64,000 bases of DNA from contig NZ_FMYZ01000009.1 in the NCBI RefSeq assembly GCF_900101625.1, positions 1 to 64,000 on the forward strand. Reading direction: 5' to 3'. Position 1 is the first letter of the stretch. The number at the start of each line of letters is the position of its first letter. The translations under genes were made by a program, and so were the position numbers. Shown here piece after piece: positions 26,753 to 34,508 of the stretch. The notes beneath the pieces were generated by a model. It saw only the letters and a program-made list of their open reading frames with translations, was not told where the DNA came from and searched no databases. The stretch is from Cupriavidus sp. YR651. GTDB taxonomy: Bacteria; Pseudomonadota; Gammaproteobacteria; Burkholderiales; Burkholderiaceae.

Positions 26753-27520
26753 TCACAACACGCGCATGATCAGCAGCGCGGTGTCCTGCATCACCTGCAG
26801 CACGCGGTCGAGTGCTTGCTGCGGGCTCTCGTCGCCAATTGGCATGTTGACCGACAGCGCGGCAATCACCTTGCCATGACGGTCGCGCAGGGGCACCGCC
26901 ACGCCGCGCACGCCGGTCTGCAGTTGCTGCTCGAGCATCGCGTAGCCCAACGCGCCCGCCTTGCGGACTTCATCGAGCAAGCGGTCGCGTTGCAGGATGG
27001 TGTACGGCGTGTAAGGCGCGAGCACGCAAGTGTCGAGCCACGCGCGCACCTCGTCCTCCGGCCGCGAGGCCAGCATCATCACGCCTGCCGAGCCGAGCGG
27101 CGCCGGCACGCGCGCGCCCAGCACGAAGCCTGTGCTCATGACGCGGTTGGAGCTGGTGCGGGCGATGAAGACGAGTTCCCATCCATCGAGCACGCTCAGG
27201 TAAGCGGCCTCGCCCACCTGCGCGGTGATCTGCTGCAGGAATGGCTGCACCGTGCGCGGCAGGCGGGCCGAATCGAAGTACGACCAACCCACCTTGAGCA
27301 CTCGCGGCGTGAGACTGAAAAGCGTGCCGTCGCTGGTGGTGTAGCCGAGATGCTCGAGCGTGAGCAGATAGCGTCGCGCCGCGGTACGGGTGAGGCCCGT
27401 CAACTCGGCAGCCTGGGTGGGCGTGAGGCGCGGATGGTCGTTGTCGAAGGCCTCGAGAATCGCCAGGCCTTTTTCCAGGCCGGCAATCCAGTCGCGCCGG
27501 TTGAGCGTTTCCTTTTCCAT
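26753..27520 (-). CDS. IclR-family transcriptional regulator, PcaR/PobR-like
   Basis: A 255-residue IclR-type regulator. The N-terminal winged helix covers WIAGLEKGLAILEAFDNDHP and LTRTAARRYLLTLEHLGY; the effector domain follows, with SSNRVMSTGFVLGARVPAPL and AVPLRDRHGKVIAALSVNMP. The pattern GLEKGLAILEAFD with LTRTAARRYLLTL is that of PcaR, PobR and PcaU, which respond to protocatechuate-pathway compounds. It faces the QuiC-like dehydratase gene, whose product is protocatechuate, with a candidate repeat operator in between. It likely controls that gene and the shikimate cluster on its other side. Confidence 0.92.
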   Translation of the reverse strand: MEKETLNRRDWIAGLEKGLAILEAFDNDHPRLTPTQAAELTGLTRTAARRYLLTLEHLGYTTSDGTLFSLTPRVLKVGWSYFDSARLPRTVQPFLQQITAQVGEAAYLSVLDGWELVFIARTSSNRVMSTGFVLGARVPAPLGSAGVMMLASRPEDEVRAWLDTCVLAPYTPYTILQRDRLLDEVRKAGALGYAMLEQQLQTGVRGVAVPLRDRHGKVIAALSVNMPIGDESPQQALDRVLQVMQDTALLIMRVL

Positions 27521-27535
27521 GGTTAACCCGAGTTA

Positions 27536-27564
27536 TGCGCGATGGCTGATCGCAATGGAGCGAT
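27536..27564. promoter_or_regulatory. Candidate IclR operator in the iclR-quiC divergent region
   Basis: TGCGCGAT (27536-27543), inverted ATCGCA (27549-27554) and direct GAGCGAT (27558-27564) form a palindrome plus a downstream direct repeat. That is the three-repeat layout known for PobR/PcaU-type IclR proteins. The first word recurs twice, inverted, at 23195 and 23216. Confidence 0.45.
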
Positions 27565-27648
27565 TATCACACGCGCATGCGCGAATGGCAGTTGTCCGGC
27601 AGGCCGGCGACTTCTACGCTTGAGCTCACCTCCCCGTCCGGATTCCTC

Positions 27649-29517
27649 ATGATTGCCGCACCCAAGCCTCTCCCGAAATCGATTGCCACCGTCTCGCTCT
27701 CCGGCACCCTGCCCGAGAAGCTGGAGGCCGCCGCACTGGCCGGCTTTGACGGCGTGGAAATCTTCGAGAACGATCTGCTGAACTTCGACGGTTCGCCCGC
27801 GACGGTGCGCCAGATGGCGGCCGATCTCGGCCTGCAGATCATGCTGTACCAGCCATTGCGCGACTTCGAGGCCATGCCGCGCGAGCTGTTTGCGCGCAAC
27901 ATGGCGCGCGCCGAGCGGAAATTCGACGTCATGGCGCAACTTGGCGCCGACATGGTGCTGGTGTGCAGCAATGTGCAGGACATCGCCATCGACGATCCGG
28001 CGCTCGCCGCTGCCGATTTGCGACAAATGGCGGAGGCCGCTGCAAGCCGGGGGCTGCGCGTGGGCTTCGAGGCCCTCGCCTGGGGCCGCCATACCCGCCG
28101 CTGGAAAGAGGCATGGGACATCGTGCAGCGCGCGAACCACCCCGCGCTGGGCCTGATCCTCGACAGTTTCCATACGCTGTCGCTGGGCGACTCGCTCGAC
28201 GGGCTCGATGCGGTACCGGCCAGCAAGATCTTCTTTGTGCAACTGGCCGATGCGCCCCGGCTGTCCATGGACGTCCTGTCGTGGAGCCGCCACTACCGCA
28301 ACTTTCCGGGCCAGGGCGACCTGCCCGTCACCGACTTTGCGCGCGCCGTGCTGCAATCGGGCTATACGGGACCGCTTTCGCTCGAGATCTTCAACGATGA
28401 ATTCCGGGCCGCGCCGGCGCGCATGATCGCGCAGGACGGGCTGCGTTCGCTGATCTGGCTCGAAGCCGAGGCCGGCGGTGCGCCGCTGCCAGCGCCGCCG
28501 GTGTTTGCGGGCGTGGACTTCATCGAGTTCGCGGTGGACGACATCGCCGGCCGGGATCTGGCGCAGCAAATCGAGTCAATGGGATTTGTCCACGCTGGCC
28601 GGCATCGGTCGAAGGCGGTCGACCTCTATCGCCAGGGCGGCATCAACCTGATCCTCAATGCGGAGCAGGACTCCGCCGCGTCCGAGCACTTTCAGCTGCA
28701 CGGCCCTTCGGTCTGCGCCATCGGCCTCAAGGTCGACGATGCCCAGCGTGCCGTGGCACGCGCCCGTGCGCTGCTTTGCAAGGAATGGCGCGAGCGCGTG
28801 GGGCCCGACGAACGCGTGATTCCGGCATTGCGCTCGCCCGACGGCATGCTGTTCCACCTGATCGATGATCGCAACGCCGACCGCAGCATCTACGAAAGCG
28901 ATTTCACGCTCGATGCGCCCATCGAGCCGTCATCCACCGGGGCAGGCCTGACGGCGATCGACCATATCGCGCAGGCACTGCCCGCGCACCGCCTCGACAC
29001 CTTCGTGCTGTTTTATCGGTCGGTGTTCGGCATGGATGCCGACCCGGTGCACGAGATCGCCGACCCCTATGGACTGGTGAAGAGTCGCGCGATGGTCAGC
29101 CCGGGGCAGCAGGTTCGCATTCCGCTCAACGTCTCCGAAAGCGGTCGTACGGCCACCGGGCGCTTTGTCACGGCCTACGCCGGCTCGGGCGTGCATCACA
29201 TTGCATTTCGCGCCGAGCGGATCGAACACACGCTCGACGCCATCGACCGCAAGCACGCCGCGATGCTCCACGTGCCCGATAACTACTACGACGACGTAGC
29301 GGCCCGCCTGGCGCTGGATGACGAACGGCTCGCCCGCCTGCAACAGCTTGGGCTGCTCTACGACCGCGATGCGCATGGCGACTTTCTTCACGCCTACACC
29401 GCACCGTTTCACGAGCGCTTCTTCTTCGAACTCGTGCAACGGCATGGCTATCTCGGCTACGGCGCGGCAAACGCTTCCGTCCGCATGGCCGCGCAGGCGC
29501 TATTGCGGCATGGGTAA
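27649..29517 (+). CDS. quiC: 3-dehydroshikimate dehydratase, QuiC-type two-domain protein
   Basis: A 622-residue fusion of two modules. Residues 1-270 form a TIM barrel of the sugar-phosphate isomerase/epimerase (AsbF) fold with the metal-binding region VGFEALAWGRHTRRW, LILDSFHTLSLGDS and LSLEIFNDEF. Residues 290-622 resemble 4-hydroxyphenylpyruvate dioxygenase: HRSKAVDLYRQGGINLILN, ligand His in LTAIDHIAQAL and GVHHIAFRAE, and Glu in RFFFELVQRHGYLGYG. This is the layout of Pseudomonas QuiC1, in which the first half makes protocatechuate from 3-dehydroshikimate. The MIAAPKP start was chosen because the longer frame runs into the promoter region. The neighbouring dehydrogenase supplies its substrate. 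What the second domain does is unsettled. Confidence 0.88.
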   Translation: MIAAPKPLPKSIATVSLSGTLPEKLEAAALAGFDGVEIFENDLLNFDGSPATVRQMAADLGLQIMLYQPLRDFEAMPRELFARNMARAERKFDVMAQLGADMVLVCSNVQDIAIDDPALAAADLRQMAEAAASRGLRVGFEALAWGRHTRRWKEAWDIVQRANHPALGLILDSFHTLSLGDSLDGLDAVPASKIFFVQLADAPRLSMDVLSWSRHYRNFPGQGDLPVTDFARAVLQSGYTGPLSLEIFNDEFRAAPARMIAQDGLRSLIWLEAEAGGAPLPAPPVFAGVDFIEFAVDDIAGRDLAQQIESMGFVHAGRHRSKAVDLYRQGGINLILNAEQDSAASEHFQLHGPSVCAIGLKVDDAQRAVARARALLCKEWRERVGPDERVIPALRSPDGMLFHLIDDRNADRSIYESDFTLDAPIEPSSTGAGLTAIDHIAQALPAHRLDTFVLFYRSVFGMDADPVHEIADPYGLVKSRAMVSPGQQVRIPLNVSESGRTATGRFVTAYAGSGVHHIAFRAERIEHTLDAIDRKHAAMLHVPDNYYDDVAARLALDDERLARLQQLGLLYDRDAHGDFLHAYTAPFHERFFFELVQRHGYLGYGAANASVRMAAQALLRHG

Positions 29518-29726
29518 GGTGCCATGCCGGGCGATCACATCGACGACGCTGCCTGATGTCAGCGCGGTGTGTTCACCCCCAACGGTGCGGCGTTGCATGT
29601 TGGCTGCCGGCCAACGCTATCCGGCGCCAATGAGAATGCAACGACGCGTAAGCGTCTGGCACGGTAAGTGCTCTGCCGGAAGTGAGCGCCGCGTCGGCGT
29701 TCGCTACCATGTTCAAGGAGCACGCC

Positions 29727-29930
29727 ATGAGCAAGCTGAAGATCGCGGACCTGACCCGCGTGGAAAAACTGGATGGAGCGGCGTCGCGCCGCGTGACCGG
29801 CGGTATCGCCTATATCAGGTGCGGTGAGCCCTCGCCGTCCTGGCCAAGGTGGCCGGAGTGGATGCCAAAGATCCAGATGCCGGGCCTGCCGGTCGTCCAG
29901 GGGCCCTATCAGGATCCGCGCCTGCAATGA
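29727..29930 (+). CDS. Small peptide with a double-glycine-type leader
   Basis: A 67-residue peptide behind a clear ribosome site (AAGGAG, six bases before the ATG). The N-terminus MSKLKIADLTRVEKLDGAAS runs into RRVTGG at residues 22-27, resembling the amphipathic leaders that end in Gly-Gly and are cut by C39-peptidase exporters. The remaining 40 residues are rich in Pro and Trp (PSPSWPRWPEWMPKIQMPGL), with a single Cys. No exporter or modification enzyme is adjacent. It may be a secreted small protein or a bacteriocin-like precursor; the function is unknown. The start is firm, the role is not. Confidence 0.6.
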   Translation: MSKLKIADLTRVEKLDGAASRRVTGGIAYIRCGEPSPSWPRWPEWMPKIQMPGLPVVQGPYQDPRLQ

Positions 29931-30014
29931 GGCGTCGACGCGAAAGCGCCGATGCCCGGTCGTTCGCCGAACGGCGTGCGAACGACCGAGATAGTCACCA
30001 GATGCAGCGACGCA

Positions 30015-30206
30015 TCAAACCTTGATGTCGATATTCTGGCCAAGGTGAGGCGGGTTGCTGCTGGCCGGCGCCACGCTGGTGGCGGGCTGGAGCAACTGCG
30101 CGACGTTCTGCGCTTGCAGATCGAGCGTCTTGCGCAGCATCAGCAGCGATACGGGATCGCTGCCGGGCTGGGCGTTGTTAAGCGCGGTAAGAGGAGATGT
30201 ATTCAT
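30015..30206 (-). CDS. YjfB-like putative motility protein
   Basis: A 63-residue protein that fits the YjfB-type family. It has a short variable start, a central helix LLMLRKTLDLQAQNVAQLLQ, a Pro/Ser/Ala linker and the conserved end LGQNIDIKV. Family members are small proteins of unknown biochemical role, some found beside flagellar or chemotaxis genes; no such genes are here. The ATG at 30206 follows GGAACATGTCGC; the longer frame adds an unlikely Arg-rich lead. Confidence 0.65.
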   Translation of the reverse strand: MNTSPLTALNNAQPGSDPVSLLMLRKTLDLQAQNVAQLLQPATSVAPASSNPPHLGQNIDIKV

Positions 30207-30331
30207 GCGACATGTTCCACGGTTCGTTGAGAATACGGTGATCCAGACCGGCTGAACGACACCTGTTCTGAACCCCCGCATCATCGCTTACGGCGGGAAC
30301 GTCAAAAGCTTGAGGTCGACGGGATGGCCCT

Positions 30332-30976
30332 TCAGTGGACTACGACCATCTTGCCGCCCGCTTCGTTGGCCTCCATCACCTGGTGCGCTTCATGAATCTG
30401 GTCGAACGTGAATACACGGGACGGCTTTGCCTTGAGGCGTCCGGCGGCAACGTCGGCGGCGATCTTCTGCAACGGCACGTCCGAGACCGGAAAGCCCGGC
30501 GTGCCGAACACGAAGCTGCCGAAGAATGTCAGATTGACCCCGCTCGCCATCTGCAGCAGTGGATTGAAGTCGGCGATCGGTGCCAGGCCGCCCAGCCAGC
30601 CGGCGAGGCAGACGGAGCCGCCGCGCCGGACCATCGCGAGCGAATCGAGCACCGTGCTGTTGCCCACGAGGTCGAGTACCGCATCAATCTGCTTGGCCTC
30701 GGCAATCCGCTTCGAAAGGTCCGGCCCTTCCAGCTCGACGCGTGAAGCGCCCAGCGTCTCAAGCATCCCGGCCCGCGCGGGATTGCGCGTGGTGGCGATC
30801 ACCGTCGCACCGGCGTTGACGGCGAGGTTGATCGCCGCCTGCCCGAAAGACGATGCCGAATGCCTTGATTTCGATCACCACGTGACCTTCCATCGGTTCC
30901 GGTTCCGGCAATTCGGCAATTCGGCATAGACGAGGCTATCGAGACCACCAAATTTATCGAGGACGATTGCGCGCAT
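30332..30976 (-). pseudogene. Decayed MDR quinone oxidoreductase gene
   Basis: A normal start is present: ATG behind AAGGAG, encoding MRAIVLDKFGGLDSLVYAEL. The frame then breaks at tandem duplicated words (GAATTGCC twice, GGAACC twice), after which the expected EPEPMEGHVVIEIKAFGI reads on in another frame. A further jump, with roughly 100 residues missing, leads to the Rossmann part (SSFGQAAINLAVNAGATVIA, then TTRNPARAGMLETLGASRVE) and an intact C-terminus to VVVH. Total length corresponds to about 215 codons against about 325 in the family. The gene has therefore lost its middle and its reading frame. It is adjacent to the alpha/beta hydrolase on the same strand. Confidence 0.8.
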
Positions 30977-31031
30977 GAGGGTTCTCCTTCGGTTAGCAGG
31001 AAGTTGTAGAAGCGGCTCGGGGAGTCCGCGG

Positions 31032-31886
31032 TCATCGGATCAGGAAATCGGAAATCGCCGCGGCAATGTCTGCGGCATGTGTCTCCAGCGCGAAGTGGCC
31101 GGTATCGAAGAAACGGACTTCCGCGGCGGGGATATCGCGCTTGAACGCCTCGGCGCCTGCGGGCAGGAAGAACGGATCGTTCTTCCCCCAGACGGCCAGG
31201 AAGGGAGGCTTGTGGTTGCGGAAATACTGCTGGAATGCGGGATAGAGCGCGACGTTGTTCTGGTAGTCGCCAAACAGGTCCAACTGGATCTCGTCCGCGC
31301 CGGGGCGGCTCAGATAGTAGTCATCGAGCGAGTAGCCGTCCGGGGATACCGACGCCGGATCGCTGACGCCGTGCGTGTACTGCCATACGGTGGTCTCCTT
31401 CGTCAGCATCGCGCGAAGCGCCTCGCGGTTTGCGTGCGAGGGATCTTGCCAATAGGCCCGGATCGGATTCCAGCCATCGCTCAATCCGTCTTCATAGGCG
31501 TTGCCGTTCTGCGAAACGATCGCGGTGATCCGCTCCGGATGCTTGAGCGCAAGCCGAAATCCCGTCGGCGCACCGTAGTCGAAGACATACACCGCAAAGC
31601 GGTCGAACCCGATCACTTCGGTAAAGCGGTCGATCACGTTCGCGAGGTTGTCAAAGGTGTACGTGAAGGTGTCGCGGCCCGGCATGTCGGAGAGGCCAAA
31701 TCCCGGCAGATCCGGCGCGACGATATGGAAGCGATCCGCCAGTTGGGGGATCAGGTCCCGGAACATGTGGCTCGAACTCGGAAAGCCATGCAGTAGCAGC
31801 AACTTGGGCGTGCCCGCTCGCCCGGATTCCCGATAGAACACCTTGAATCCGTCGACGTCGGCGTGGCGATAAGCGATGGTGGACAT
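31032..31886 (-). CDS. Alpha/beta hydrolase, epoxide hydrolase/dehalogenase-like
   Basis: A 284-residue alpha/beta hydrolase. The oxyanion segment is LLLHGFPSSSHMFRDLIPQL. The nucleophile elbow reads VYVFDYGAPTGFRLA, with Asp as the nucleophile as in epoxide hydrolases and haloalkane dehalogenases. The acid is probably in VWGKNDPFFLP and the catalytic His is in FFDTGHFALETH. The start at 31886 has GGAAAGGAAACC ahead; the ATG five codons earlier lacks a site. It is divergent from the CGNR-type regulator, with twin 31-bp inverted repeats between the two, so it is likely that regulator's target. Confidence 0.88.
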   Translation of the reverse strand: MSTIAYRHADVDGFKVFYRESGRAGTPKLLLLHGFPSSSHMFRDLIPQLADRFHIVAPDLPGFGLSDMPGRDTFTYTFDNLANVIDRFTEVIGFDRFAVYVFDYGAPTGFRLALKHPERITAIVSQNGNAYEDGLSDGWNPIRAYWQDPSHANREALRAMLTKETTVWQYTHGVSDPASVSPDGYSLDDYYLSRPGADEIQLDLFGDYQNNVALYPAFQQYFRNHKPPFLAVWGKNDPFFLPAGAEAFKRDIPAAEVRFFDTGHFALETHAADIAAAISDFLIR

Positions 31887-31956
31887 TGGTTTCCTTTCCA
31901 TGAAGTGATTCGGTTCGTCTCGAACCGGTCAGGTGTGAAACAGCCAGGGTTTTTGT

Positions 31957-32029
31957 GTAACCCGTCAAATTAGTTTTTACAGGTTACAAACTGGAAGCGT
32001 AACTTGTCAAGACGATTTTTAGCGGTTAC
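31957..32029. promoter_or_regulatory. Two tandem 31-bp inverted-repeat operators between hydrolase and CGNR genes
   Basis: Copy 1 (31957-31987) and copy 2 (31999-32029) are both 31 bases long, start with GTAAC, end with GGTTAC and share GTCAA at position 8 and TTTTTA near position 18. Each is itself an imperfect palindrome (GTAAC...GTTAC). Their starts are 42 bases apart, exactly four helical turns, so a dimeric regulator would bind both on one DNA face and control both divergent genes. Confidence 0.7.
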
Positions 32030-32061
32030 GCTCCAGGCATCGTGAACAGCTGGCTTCCAAC

Positions 32062-32685
32062 ATGGACTACCGACAGATTCCGCCGATATTCGTCGCCGAT
32101 GCGCCAGGGCTCGATTTCCTGAATTCGGTCGCAACGCCCGTTGATGAGCAGGTCGACTGGATTGGCGACGGCGAGGGGCTGATGGCCTGGCTGGGTCAGG
32201 CTGGGCTGGTGCCTGCGGAGGTACTCGCTTCGATGCGGTTGCAGCACACGCCCGAGGTCCTGGACGAGATTGCCGCGAAGGCACGCAGCCTGCGGGAGTG
32301 GTTCAGGGGCTTTGTGCAGGAGAGGAAAGGTCGCGCGCTGCTTGCCAGGGACCTGGAGCAACTCGAGCCCTTGAATCGATGGCTCGAACGTGACGCGCAA
32401 TACGGCGAGATCGTCGCCAATGCGGGCCCGGGGCTGGCTTTCCGGGCAAGGCGGCGCTGGGAATCGCCCGAGTCACTGCTGATGCCGATCGCGGAGGCGC
32501 TCGCCAGACTCGTGTGCGAGGAAGACTTCACCCATGTGAAGGCGTGTGAAGGCCACCGGTGCACGCTGATGTTTGCCGATCACACGCGAGGCCACGCGCG
32601 CAGGTGGTGCAGCATGGCGAGCTGCGGCAATCGCGCCAAGGTTGCGGCGCACCGCAAGCGGCTCAAGGAGGGCAACGCCGGCTGA
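32062..32685 (+). CDS. CGNR zinc-finger (ABATE-domain) putative transcriptional regulator
   Basis: A 207-residue protein with an N-terminal ABATE-like domain (residues 1-150, starting near DAPGLDFLNSVATPVDEQVD) and a C-terminal CGNR zinc finger. The finger has Cys at ACEGHRC and the hallmark WCSMASCGNRAKVAAHRKR. CGNR proteins are thought to be stress-responsive transcription factors that bind DNA through this finger. It is divergent from the alpha/beta hydrolase, with starts 175 bases apart and the twin 31-bp operators in between, an arrangement expected of an autoregulating local regulator. Confidence 0.87.
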   Translation: MDYRQIPPIFVADAPGLDFLNSVATPVDEQVDWIGDGEGLMAWLGQAGLVPAEVLASMRLQHTPEVLDEIAAKARSLREWFRGFVQERKGRALLARDLEQLEPLNRWLERDAQYGEIVANAGPGLAFRARRRWESPESLLMPIAEALARLVCEEDFTHVKACEGHRCTLMFADHTRGHARRWCSMASCGNRAKVAAHRKRLKEGNAG

Positions 32686-32727
32686 CGTTTCCGAGTTTCC
32701 GAGTCCGTCGATCACGCGGCGGACCGC

Positions 32728-34053
32728 TCAGCCGAGCAGCCTTGCCTGCGCACGCAATCCGTCGAATATCGTTTCGGCCACGTCGGCGGGAAATCCCGTT
32801 GGCAAGGCCGCCGCAGTCCGCGAAATCGCAGGCTCCGTGGCGGCCAGCAGTTCGGCAAGCACCGACTCCACTTCCGGCGCGGCCAACCCCACCTGCCTGC
32901 CCTGCGCCAGCCAGTGACGCCGCTGGATTTGCGCCAGGCGATAGTAGTTCTGCGTGCCGCGCACCGCCATCGCCAGGCGCGCCTTCTGCGGCGCAAGCTG
33001 GTTCGCCCCGTTGCCGAGGATCGGATGGGCGGACAGCACGTCATACAGCGGCGTGGACCAGTAACGCCCGCCAGGGCCAATCACGAGGCTGAAATTCTTC
33101 GCGTGACCATCGGTCGCGGCCAGCATCCAGAACAGGATCTGCGTCTTGTAGAAATGGCGGCGGTCCTGCGCCGCGGCTTCGGAGGCGGCGAGGATCGACA
33201 TGATGTCCGCAATCCCGGGGCCGCCATCGGCCTGGTATTTGCGCAGCGGCGACACCCCCATCGCCTGGCAAAAATCCTCCTGCGGCAGGCGAAGGATCCA
33301 CGCGTCATCTGGCGCCAGGCGGCGGTCGAATCGCTCGACCACCAGCGCCTTCTGGTCTTCAAAGACCGCCATCTCGCAGCCGGCCACGTGCAGGCCGTAC
33401 GCGCGCACCAGCTGCGCGCAGAGCCATTCATTTTCGACCGACGTGCGCATGTCGGCGCGCATATTGCCCACCAGGCCGAGCGGCAACTTGAGGATATGGG
33501 TCGTCGGCGTGCTGCCATGTGGCACCAGCCATTGGCCCCCGTGGCGCAGCAGCGCGGTCTTTTCCTGCGCGCCGGCGATCGACAGGCGCAGGTCGGCGTC
33601 ATCGCCGTGCTGGCCGAGGGGCGCCGCGCTGGTGGTATCGCGCAGCAGCCGGGCGATATGCGCTTCGTCGGCGGGCGTGCCCTGGATCGTGTGCAGTGCC
33701 ACGGGCGCCTCGCCCTCCGGCAGCAGTTGCAGCGCGCCGACGCAGTCGCGGCCCAGTGCGGCCAGCAGGTCGAACGGCCCGGTGCCATGCGTGCGATAGC
33801 GCTGCGCCAGACGGCGGCGAATGGCGTCGCTGTCTGGCAGCAGGTTGTCGAAATAGTCGGTCACCACGCTGCCACGATATGGCGCGTTGTCCGACCGGAA
33901 TGGCAGCGACAGGGACAACGGACGTCCCTGTGGATCGGCGATCCAGCCAGGGTCATAGGTGAGCGACTCGCCGTCGGCACCCTGCTCCCAGATACCGGCG
34001 AACAGGCCGTTCATCCAGACGCCCAGTCGGCGCCTGAGCGGGCGGCGGCCCAT
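32728..34053 (-). CDS. hipA: HipA-family serine/threonine kinase toxin
   Basis: A 441-residue HipA-type kinase, the usual length. The N-terminal subdomain starts LGVWMNGLFAGIWEQGADGE. The Gly-rich loop SIAGAQEKTALLRHGGQW contains the Ser that is autophosphorylated in E. coli HipA. The catalytic core shows LAATDGHAKNFSLVIGPGG (Asp and Asn) and STPLYDVLSAHP (Mg-binding Asp). HipA of E. coli phosphorylates glutamyl-tRNA synthetase and halts growth. Its ATG overlaps the hipB stop by one base (TAATG), the standard antitoxin-toxin coupling. The sequence looks intact, so it may be active. Confidence 0.92.
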   Translation of the reverse strand: MGRRPLRRRLGVWMNGLFAGIWEQGADGESLTYDPGWIADPQGRPLSLSLPFRSDNAPYRGSVVTDYFDNLLPDSDAIRRRLAQRYRTHGTGPFDLLAALGRDCVGALQLLPEGEAPVALHTIQGTPADEAHIARLLRDTTSAAPLGQHGDDADLRLSIAGAQEKTALLRHGGQWLVPHGSTPTTHILKLPLGLVGNMRADMRTSVENEWLCAQLVRAYGLHVAGCEMAVFEDQKALVVERFDRRLAPDDAWILRLPQEDFCQAMGVSPLRKYQADGGPGIADIMSILAASEAAAQDRRHFYKTQILFWMLAATDGHAKNFSLVIGPGGRYWSTPLYDVLSAHPILGNGANQLAPQKARLAMAVRGTQNYYRLAQIQRRHWLAQGRQVGLAAPEVESVLAELLAATEPAISRTAAALPTGFPADVAETIFDGLRAQARLLG

Positions 34054-34340
34054 TACCAGGCCTCGCGGTCGGCGCCGCCGGCAAGCTGCCTGCCCGGGTC
34101 GGCATCCCCCGGGCGCGGCGACAGCAGCAAGTCCACTTCCAGCGCCTGCAGCACGGCCAGGAGCCGGGCCATGCTGACACGATCGGGATTGGCTTCCAGC
34201 CGCGCATAGGTCTGCTGACTCACGCCAAGCCGGGCCGCCAGTTCGGCCTGCGTCAGCCCGCGGGATTTGCGGAACCCCTGCAGGACGGGTCGTAACTGGC
34301 TGATGATGCGGATGGGATAGGTGGCGGGCGTCGACGACAT
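34053..34340 (-). CDS. hipB: HipB-like XRE-family antitoxin/repressor
   Basis: A 95-residue antitoxin with an XRE helix-turn-helix: VLQGFRKSRGLTQAELAARL, then GVSQQTYARLEANPDRVSMA. A short Pro/Gly-rich tail follows. HipB dimers neutralise HipA and repress the operon by binding palindromes in its promoter. The ATG at 34340 was preferred over a GTG five codons earlier. Upstream lies a dense array of inverted repeats, including 19-bp arms at 34408-34450. Its stop is fused to the hipA start. Confidence 0.9.
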   Translation of the reverse strand: MSSTPATYPIRIISQLRPVLQGFRKSRGLTQAELAARLGVSQQTYARLEANPDRVSMARLLAVLQALEVDLLLSPRPGDADPGRQLAGGADREAW

Positions 34341-34363
34341 GGCGTTTAGTCTCACAGCCGATA

Positions 34364-34450
34364 GGATGTAAAGCCGTTTTACTACGGATAAGCTGTATTT
34401 TCAAGATACAACGCATAAGCTGTAAATCGCCTTTACAGCTTATACGTTGT
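34364..34450. promoter_or_regulatory. hipBA operator array
   Basis: ACAACGCATAAGCTGTAAA (34408-34426) pairs with TTTACAGCTTATACGTTGT (34432-34450): 19-base arms, one mismatch, five-base spacer. ATAAGCTGTA occurs a third time at 34388-34397, and GTAAA/TTTAC flank 34368-34382 nearer to hipB. The AT-rich stretch probably holds the hipBA promoter and several HipB sites, and may also affect the divergent IclR gene. Confidence 0.7.
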
Positions 34451-34508
34451 AAGAGGCCAGCCGGATGCGTCGGCCGTGGTACATTTCCGCCCCATAGCCA
34501 CTGCCCGC

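Noticed and set aside
29599-29615. GTTGGC-tgccg-GCCAAC hairpin after the QuiC-like gene as a terminator
   Set aside because: The stem is short and no T tract follows; kept only as an observation.
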